Shown here: positions 48,233 through 53,677 of the stretch, in pieces
Layout: each line of letters starts with the position of its first letter
How positions within the stretch are numbered: the first letter of the stretch is position 1
Assembly (NCBI GenBank): GCA_937908115.1
Contig: CALEQZ010000020.1
Location: 124,001 to 188,000, forward strand
Direction of reading: 5' to 3'
Length of the DNA: 64,000 nucleotides
From: an uncultured Alcaligenaceae bacterium
GTDB lineage: Bacteria > Pseudomonadota > Gammaproteobacteria > Burkholderiales > Burkholderiaceae_B
The notes under the pieces: generated by a model
Databases searched by the model: none
What the model saw: only the letters and a program-made list of their open reading frames with translations
What the model was told of the DNA's origin: nothing
Program-made: the position numbers and the translations under genes

Positions 48233-49024
48233 ATGAACGCGATAGTCGAAGCTGGACGGACTCAGATCATGTCGGCAGACCAGATGCGCGAGCGCATCAA
48301 TGCCGTCCAGAAAGTCATGCAAGCCGTGATGAAGGAAGACACCCATTACGGCAAGATCCCAGGCACCCAAAAGCCTACCCTCTACAAGGCGGGCTCGGAA
48401 GTGCTTCTGACCACCTTCCACATGGGCCTGCGCCTTGAGGTGGAAGATCTGTCGAGCGCCGACGAGATCCGCTATCGGGTCAAGGCCGTCGGATTCCACC
48501 AGCCGACTGGCACCATCGTCGGCGAAGGCATCGGCGAGTGCTCGACCAACGAGGAAAAATACAAGTGGCGAACTGCCGTATGCGACGAGGAATGGGATGC
48601 TTACCCTGAATCCCGCCGTCGGGTGAAGTTCGTCAAGAGCTGGAACAAGCGAGGCGGCGGCTACACGATCTTGCAGATCAAACAGGTGCGCACCGAGCCG
48701 GCAGATCTGGCCAATACCGTCCTGAAGATGGCCAAGAAGCGGGCTCAAATCGACTTCACCCTGACCGCCCTGGGCGCGTCTGACATCTTCACGCAGGACA
48801 TTGAAGATCTGCCGGAAGAACTGCGCGGTGCCGCCGACGAGGAAGGCAACCCGATCCAGCCCGGTGCCCCGCTGGAGCATCCCGCTATGAAGGAAGCTCA
48901 GACGGTCCAGGATCTGGCAAAGGTCATGAACACGCTCAAGGCTGAAGAGCGCAAGAAGTACCTGCCCTACTTCCAGCAGCGCATGGCTGAGCTCAAGGGA
49001 GGCGAGGATGGAGCAGCGCAGTGA
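48233..49024 (+). CDS. Phage recombination-associated protein (candidate single-strand annealing protein)
   Basis: This is a 263-residue protein. The N-terminal region (MSADQMRERINAVQKVMQAV, HYGKIPGTQKPTLYKAGSEV) belongs to a widespread phage family I know only as hypothetical. It sits immediately before a YqaJ exonuclease and SSB, the place of Bet/RecT/Erf annealing proteins, and overlaps the exonuclease gene by 17 bp. The annealing function is inferred from this neighbourhood, not from a recognised fold. Confidence 0.65.
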   Translation: MNAIVEAGRTQIMSADQMRERINAVQKVMQAVMKEDTHYGKIPGTQKPTLYKAGSEVLLTTFHMGLRLEVEDLSSADEIRYRVKAVGFHQPTGTIVGEGIGECSTNEEKYKWRTAVCDEEWDAYPESRRRVKFVKSWNKRGGGYTILQIKQVRTEPADLANTVLKMAKKRAQIDFTLTALGASDIFTQDIEDLPEELRGAADEEGNPIQPGAPLEHPAMKEAQTVQDLAKVMNTLKAEERKKYLPYFQQRMAELKGGEDGAAQ

Positions 49025-49616
49025 TGAGTGGTTTTCTGCCCGAGCCGGCAAGGCGACCGCCAGCAACTTCCGGCGCATCCTCGCCAAGATCAAGTCCGGA
49101 GAAGCTGCCGACCGGCGCAACTACCGGGCCCAACTTGTGGTCGAGCGCCTGACCGGCAAGGCTGACGAGGGATACGAAAACGCCGCCATGCGTTGGGGCA
49201 CCGAGCAGGAGCCGTTTGCAAGGATCGCCTACATCGCGGCCACCGGTGCAAACGTTGAAGAAGTCGGCTTTATCCAGCACCCGCAGCTTATGGCCGGGTG
49301 CTCGCCGGATGGCCTGATCGGCGAGGAAGGCGGCTTGGAGATCAAGTGCCCGACCAAGGCAACTCACCTTGACACCCTCAAGGCACAGGCAATGCCCGCC
49401 GAGCACATGCCCCAGGTCCAGGGCTGCATGTGGATCACCGGACGAAAATGGTGGGACTTCGTGAGCTACCACCCGGAGTTTCCTGAGCACTTGCAGCTTT
49501 TCATCGTCCGCATAGAGCGTGACGAGCAGTACATCGCGGGCCTCGAAAAAGAGGTCCGTGCCTTCCTCAAATCCGTGGATGACGAAATGGAGGCGGTCAG
49601 CCGGCTGGCCGCGTGA
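49008..49616 (+). CDS. YqaJ-family exonuclease (lambda Exo-like)
   Basis: This 202-residue nuclease has QRSDEWFSARAGKATASNFR, AAMRWGTEQEPFARIAYIAA, and the PD-(D/E)xK core CSPDGLIGEEGGLEIKCPTK, followed by QVQGCMWITGRKWWDFVSYH. Lambda Exo-type enzymes degrade 5' ends to give 3' overhangs for annealing. With the upstream protein and SSB it forms a Red-like recombination module. Confidence 0.93.
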   Translation: MEQRSDEWFSARAGKATASNFRRILAKIKSGEAADRRNYRAQLVVERLTGKADEGYENAAMRWGTEQEPFARIAYIAATGANVEEVGFIQHPQLMAGCSPDGLIGEEGGLEIKCPTKATHLDTLKAQAMPAEHMPQVQGCMWITGRKWWDFVSYHPEFPEHLQLFIVRIERDEQYIAGLEKEVRAFLKSVDDEMEAVSRLAA

Positions 49617-49618
49617 CT

Positions 49619-50059
49619 ATGGCATCTGTAAACAAGTGGATTGGTATCGGGAACCTTGGTCGCGACCCTGAGCTGCGCTATTCGGCAGACGGGACGGCCG
49701 TTTGCTCCGTGTCCATCGCCTGCACGAACAGCTGGAAAGACAAGGCCACGGGCGATCGCAAGGAAGAAACCGAGTGGGTGCGGGTCGTCTTCTACGGCAA
49801 GCTGGCAGAAATCGCCGGCGAATACCTGCGCAAGGGCCGCTCGGTCTACGTCGAAGGGCGCCTGAAGACGCGCAAGTGGCAGGACAAGGAAGGCAACGCC
49901 CGCCAGGTGACCGAAGTGATCGCCGAGCAGATGCAAATGCTCGGCAATCGTGACGAAGGATCCGAACGCCCGAAGGTCAACGACTACAAGCGGGCCAAGG
50001 ATGGCGCAGCACCACAGCCTACTAGGCTGGCAGAGATGGACGACGATGTCCCGTTTTGA
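49619..50059 (+). CDS. ssb: Single-stranded DNA-binding protein
   Basis: This is a 146-residue SSB. The OB fold begins ASVNKWIGIGNLGRDPELRY, with EWVRVVFYGKLAEIAGEYLR and GRSVYVEGRLKTRKWQDKEG. The acidic C-terminal tip DDDVPF is the partner-binding end. The linker is short compared with host SSB. The ATG at 49619 is preferred; a GTG at 49613 that overlaps the exonuclease stop is possible and adds two residues. Confidence 0.94.
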   Translation: MASVNKWIGIGNLGRDPELRYSADGTAVCSVSIACTNSWKDKATGDRKEETEWVRVVFYGKLAEIAGEYLRKGRSVYVEGRLKTRKWQDKEGNARQVTEVIAEQMQMLGNRDEGSERPKVNDYKRAKDGAAPQPTRLAEMDDDVPF

Positions 50060-50086
50060 CTCCCCGGCAGCTCACCTTAACCAAAT

Positions 50087-50109
50087 GCAGCCCTACTTAG
50101 GTGGGCTGC
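50087..50109 (-). terminator. Weak hairpin after the minus-strand zinc-ribbon gene
   Basis: Arms GCAGCCC and GGGCTGC with a 9-nt loop lie 4 nt past the stop of the 50113-50547 gene. On the minus strand ATTTGGTT follows. It may also slow plus-strand transcription after ssb. Confidence 0.4.
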
Positions 50110-50112
50110 CTC

Positions 50113-50547
50113 TTAACCTGGCGGAAGGCCCTTAGCGTGGGCAGCGCCCAGCTCTAGAGCGTCTGCCAGCGCTTCGTAATGCGTCTTGTGCCCTTTGCTC
50201 ACTACACCAGGGCTGTGCACGATGCGCGCATTTCCACTGGCGTCCACCAGTCGAATTTCGTAAGTCGCGTCGAACAACTCCGATCCGTCGCTTACGAATG
50301 CCTCACCGTCCACCAAGTAACCATTGACGTTGATAGGCGTCCTTACCGTCGCCTGCCATTGGTCGGCGAATTCGCTTTTGCTTGTGTGACGTCTCATCCA
50401 CGTTCCGCAACCTCTACACCGATATGTCTCCATCGTTGGGCCGGACGCCCGGATTGGGTCCGCCACACACTGCAGGTCTAGATCGTCATGTGGGCGAGCT
50501 TCGTAGGGTTGTCCGTTCAACGACAAGCAATTGCTGCAGATCTTCAC
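50113..50547 (-). CDS. Zinc-ribbon protein of unknown function, opposite to its operon (moron-like)
   Basis: This 144-residue protein has two Cys pairs, CSNC near the start and CRGCG, forming a treble-clef or ribbon zinc site around YRCRGCGTWMRRHTSKSEFA. A domain rich in Val/Ser/Gly follows. The GTG at 50547 has GGGAG 5-6 nt upstream. It reads against the surrounding plus-strand operon, has a possible promoter (GTGAAA, 16 bp, TACGAT at 50579-50584) and a hairpin after the stop, the usual form of a phage moron. Function unknown. Confidence 0.62.
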   Translation of the reverse strand: MKICSNCLSLNGQPYEARPHDDLDLQCVADPIRASGPTMETYRCRGCGTWMRRHTSKSEFADQWQATVRTPINVNGYLVDGEAFVSDGSELFDATYEIRLVDASGNARIVHSPGVVSKGHKTHYEALADALELGAAHAKGLPPG

Positions 50548-50607
50548 GTCGGCTCCCTCGCGAGTTGCATGTGCGCCAATCGTACCCCATCCCCCAGGAG
50601 TTTCACC

Positions 50608-51048
50608 ATGACAGTTAACACGCAAGAGCTCAGGGAAGCATTAGCCGCCCTGAATGCCGAAGCCGGCATCGACGCTTGGTGCGACATGGGTGATGACATT
50701 TATGAGAATGCCCCAGATGGAGTATCGCCTATCCCTGAAACGGATCAGCGATTCATCGTCCAGGCCAACCCTGCCACCGTATCCGCCCTTCTCGACGAGA
50801 TAGACGCCCTACGCGCAGAGCTACAGGCGCGGCAGTGGCAGCCTATTGAGACGGCTCCACACGAGACCCTTGTCGTCCTCGGCTGGTACGAAAGTGGAGT
50901 GTTTAAGCAAGAAATAGCCTTGGCATCGGCAGGCGAACGCTACCCGGATGGATATAGCAATAGATGGTGGCACGGCCGCGCAACCCACTGGCAGCCCCTA
51001 CCCGCCCCGCCAGCCGACGCCGCCATGAGCAAGGAGGGCAAGCAATGA
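50608..51048 (+). CDS. DUF551 domain phage protein
   Basis: This is a 146-residue protein. The C-terminal DUF551 motif is clear: WQPIETAPHETLVVLGWYES and RWWHGRATHWQPLPAPPA. The N-terminal part is acidic and helical. DUF551 proteins are common, uncharacterised phage accessory proteins. CAGGAG 7 nt upstream supports the ATG at 50608, and the stop overlaps the next start. Confidence 0.78.
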   Translation: MTVNTQELREALAALNAEAGIDAWCDMGDDIYENAPDGVSPIPETDQRFIVQANPATVSALLDEIDALRAELQARQWQPIETAPHETLVVLGWYESGVFKQEIALASAGERYPDGYSNRWWHGRATHWQPLPAPPADAAMSKEGKQ

Positions 51049-51305
51049 ACGACAAGCACATCAACGACGGCGGGCCAGCGTTTCCGCTGAAAGAGCCTGT
51101 GTCTAGCGACGCGCCTGGCATGTCCCTGCGCGACTACTTCGCTGCGAAGGCGATGCAAGGGCTACTCGCCAACCCCGGCGGCCCGATTCAGGCAAACGGC
51201 ATGAGCGGGTGGAACTGGTGCAATTGCACCGCAGAGGATGTGGCCGATTTTGCTTGGCATGTCGCCGACGCCATGATCAAGGCGCGGAGGGGGATCAATG
51301 ACTGA
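51045..51305 (+). CDS. Conserved phage hypothetical protein (86 aa)
   Basis: This is an 86-residue protein of a pattern common in phage early regions: DGGPAFPLKEP, then GMSLRDYFAAKAMQGLLANP. No function is known. AAGGAGGG 6 nt upstream and the 4-bp overlap with the DUF551 gene support it. Confidence 0.72.
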   Translation: MNDKHINDGGPAFPLKEPVSSDAPGMSLRDYFAAKAMQGLLANPGGPIQANGMSGWNWCNCTAEDVADFAWHVADAMIKARRGIND

Positions 51306-51597
51306 CCGCTACGCACGAATCCGCGAGGCGCTGCTGGAGGAGCGGGACGCGCAGCAGGCAGAGATCGAGCGGCTGCACGAACAGTTGCGCCTCGCGACCG
51401 TTGATCAAGCTACCGCGGAGGCCGAAGCGAACGACGCACACGCTGAGAACAAGCGGCTGGCGGAGGCGCTGGAGTGCATGATCATCGGAGCCTGCGCAGT
51501 AGCAGTCCCGCACAATGGCGAACGAGCTGTATTGCAAGATGCAGTAAACATCGCCCGAGCCGCCCTCGCCGCCTACCGCAAGGGAGGTAAGCAATGA
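51298..51597 (+). CDS. Small coiled-coil phage protein (99 aa)
   Basis: This is a 99-residue protein. The first two thirds are an uninterrupted charged helix (REALLEERDAQQAEIERLHE, then EQLRLATVDQATAEAEANDA), likely a coiled coil. It overlaps both neighbours by a few bases. Function unknown. Confidence 0.62.
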   Translation: MTDRYARIREALLEERDAQQAEIERLHEQLRLATVDQATAEAEANDAHAENKRLAEALECMIIGACAVAVPHNGERAVLQDAVNIARAALAAYRKGGKQ

Positions 51598-52229
51598 CTG
51601 ACCGCCAAAGCACACACGGCCACGACTGTTGGGGCTGGGGGCCGAAGCACTACGAGTGCGCGGTGAGGGAGATCAAGGCGCTGCGTAAGATGCACCAAGA
51701 CGCCTACCAGCAAGGGCTAGAGGCCGGGTTTAGGATTCAAGAAGTCAAGCGCCAGGATGACGCACGGCTGGCCCGCGCAGGAGGGCGAGCAATGATCCCA
51801 CTGAAGCTCAAACGACTGCATCCCGACGCCATCATCCCGCGCTACGCCACGGCCGGCGCTGCGTGTCTGGACCTGCACACCATCAGCGCTGACACGGTAG
51901 CGCCGGGCATGGCGTGTGAGATCCGTACCGGACTGGCCGTCGAGCTACCGGCCAGTCACGTCATGCTGGTCTACAGCCGCAGCGGACACGGCTTCCGATA
52001 CGGCGTGCGGTTGGCGAACTGCACCGGCGTCATCGACAGCGATTACCGGGGCGAAATCATCGTCAAACTGCGCAATGATGGCACCGCCCCGCTACAAGTT
52101 GAGAAAGGCGACCGGATCGCCCAGGCGATGGTCCTGCCAGTGCCGTCCGTGGAGTTGATCGAGGCCGACGAGTTGTCGACGACCGAGCGCGGCGCAGGCG
52201 GCTTTGGGTCGACGGGAGACGGGGGATGA
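51594..52229 (+). CDS. dut: dUTPase, with an in-frame 66-residue N-terminal extension
   Basis: This 211-residue reading holds all five dUTPase motifs: AGAACLDL, YSRSGHG, GVIDSDYRGEI, KGDRIAQ and a C-terminal RGAGGFGSTG. dUTPase converts dUTP to dUMP and pyrophosphate and keeps uracil out of DNA. The dUTPase proper starts at the ATG at 51792 (MIPLKLKRLHPDAIIPRYAT; 145 aa), which has its own GGAGG 7 nt upstream. The preceding 66 codons (DCWGWGPKHYECAVREIKAL) look like a separate small phage protein fused in frame. Both starts have ribosome sites. Confidence 0.92.
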   Translation: MTDRQSTHGHDCWGWGPKHYECAVREIKALRKMHQDAYQQGLEAGFRIQEVKRQDDARLARAGGRAMIPLKLKRLHPDAIIPRYATAGAACLDLHTISADTVAPGMACEIRTGLAVELPASHVMLVYSRSGHGFRYGVRLANCTGVIDSDYRGEIIVKLRNDGTAPLQVEKGDRIAQAMVLPVPSVELIEADELSTTERGAGGFGSTGDGG

Positions 52230-52420
52230 TCCACCTCCCCTACTCCTACACCGACGCCCAAGGCCGCGTCTGGCACCCGTATGCCATCGAATTTGACACC
52301 CCAGATGGGACATTTAGCACGTACATCTACGCCATCAGCGACGAGCACGCGCAGATGATGTGCGCCGACCTGCGGGAGTCCGCCAGGGTGACTGGGCAGG
52401 TAATAGCTCAGCTTTCATGA
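52226..52420 (+). CDS. Small phage protein of unknown function (64 aa)
   Basis: This 64-residue protein begins MIHLPYSYTDAQGRVWHPYA and includes FDTPDGTFSTYIYAISDEHA. The ATG overlaps the dUTPase stop (ATGA). Not recognised. Confidence 0.58.
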   Translation: MIHLPYSYTDAQGRVWHPYAIEFDTPDGTFSTYIYAISDEHAQMMCADLRESARVTGQVIAQLS

Positions 52421-52460
52421 GGGCCTATCTAGCCACAATCGAATTCAGTCTGGAGGTGCA

Positions 52461-52682
52461 ATGCTGACCTTAACGGACGAGGAAATTGAGGAAATCACCC
52501 GCCGAAAGAGACCATCTGCCCAAGCGCGAGAGCTTAAGGCCCTGGGGATCCGCTTCCAGGTCAGGTCTGACGGCACCTTGCTGGTCTATCGACACGCAAT
52601 TGACCGGGGCCGAATCGATACAATGGCAGCCCCTGAGCCGCGATTGAGGTTACGCAATGGGCCGTCGGCGCAAATCCGGTAA
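52461..52682 (+). CDS. DUF4224 protein, integrase partner (possible excisionase)
   Basis: This 73-residue protein has LTDEEIEEITRRKRPSAQAR followed by ELKALGIRFQVRSDGTLLVY, the DUF4224 pattern. Such genes usually directly precede phage integrase genes, and this one overlaps int by 26 bp. An excisionase or directionality role is plausible from position, but unproven. GGAGG 6 nt upstream supports the ATG. Confidence 0.78.
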   Translation: MLTLTDEEIEEITRRKRPSAQARELKALGIRFQVRSDGTLLVYRHAIDRGRIDTMAAPEPRLRLRNGPSAQIR

Positions 52683-53646
52683 GCACCTGCCCCAATGCGT
52701 CTACGAGAAGCACGGGGCCTACTACTTCGTCAAGGCCGGGAAGTGGTACCGGCTAGGATCGGACCTTTCCGATGCCCTGGCCGAGTATGCCCGCCGATTC
52801 GAGAATCCCAAGGGCGGGATGGCTGATTTGGTCGAGCGCGTTTTCACGCATGTCAGACCCCGGCTGTCCAAGAACACCGTTGCCCAGTACAGAATTGCGG
52901 CCAATCGGGTCAAGGAGGCGTTCGCCGAGTTCACCCCGAGACAGGTCATGCCGAAACACGTCGCCGCGCTAAAGGCTGACATGGCCTCGACTCCGAACAT
53001 GGCAAACCGAGTCCTGTCATTCCTCAGGCTCGTTTTCACCCATGCTGTCGAGTGGCAGGAGGCAGACTTTAACCCATGCGTAGGGATCCAGCGCCACGCT
53101 GAAGCAAAGCGAAAGCGGTACATCACAGATCAGGAATACGCAGCCATCTATGCGCACGCTGTGCCCAGGATGCAGGTCATCATGGACCTGTGCTATCTGA
53201 CAGGTCAGCGCGTAGGCGACATCCTCAAGATCAGGATGACGGATCTGGTCGAAGATGGGATCTCGTTCACGCAGGAAAAGACTGGGACACGCTTGATTGT
53301 CCGCTGGACACCAGCGCTACGCGATGCGGTCAAACGAGCTCTAGATCTCAGAGGCAACGTACTAGGCCCCTACTTGTTCCGGACGCGGAACCGTGCTGCA
53401 ACCCCACCCTCTTACAGGACGGTCCGCGATCAGTGGGACAATGCTGTGAAGCTAGCCAAGGTCGAAGATGCTCACATCCATGATCTTCGGGCCAAGGCGC
53501 TGACGGATGCCAAGCGCCAAGGTAGGGATGCCCAGGCCCTGGCAGGCCATGCATCAGCCGCCATGACCGACAGGTACATCCGCCTCCGGGAAGTACCTAT
53601 CGTCGACGGACCATCCCCACCGTCGTCGCAACGGCAGACTGCATAA
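52657..53646 (+). CDS. int: Tyrosine-type phage integrase
   Basis: This is a 329-residue recombinase. The N-terminal arm-binding region (about 1-55) is followed by a SAM-like core-binding domain and a catalytic domain with Arg185 (GQRVGDILK), His275-Arg278 (HDLR), His298 (GHAS) and the nucleophile Tyr307 (RYIR). The stop codon lies 55 bp from the attR core and is part of the AT-rich box that precedes the restored mutS. Sites with ATATTAGAC in both attachment arms are candidate binding sites. Confidence 0.94.
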   Translation: MGRRRKSGKHLPQCVYEKHGAYYFVKAGKWYRLGSDLSDALAEYARRFENPKGGMADLVERVFTHVRPRLSKNTVAQYRIAANRVKEAFAEFTPRQVMPKHVAALKADMASTPNMANRVLSFLRLVFTHAVEWQEADFNPCVGIQRHAEAKRKRYITDQEYAAIYAHAVPRMQVIMDLCYLTGQRVGDILKIRMTDLVEDGISFTQEKTGTRLIVRWTPALRDAVKRALDLRGNVLGPYLFRTRNRAATPPSYRTVRDQWDNAVKLAKVEDAHIHDLRAKALTDAKRQGRDAQALAGHASAAMTDRYIRLREVPIVDGPSPPSSQRQTA

Positions 53647-53662
53647 TATTAGACGCGTCTAA
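53641..53662 (+). promoter_or_regulatory. Phage-supplied mutS upstream box with TTAGACGCGTCTAA palindrome
   Basis: GCATAATATTAG (53641-53652) is identical to the native box at attL. It runs into a perfect 14-bp palindrome TTAGACGCGTCTAA (53649-53662) that the native sequence lacks. The box overlaps the end of int and lies 25 bp upstream of the mutS GTG. Confidence 0.5.
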
Positions 53663-53677
53663 AAAAATCCGAGCTAA

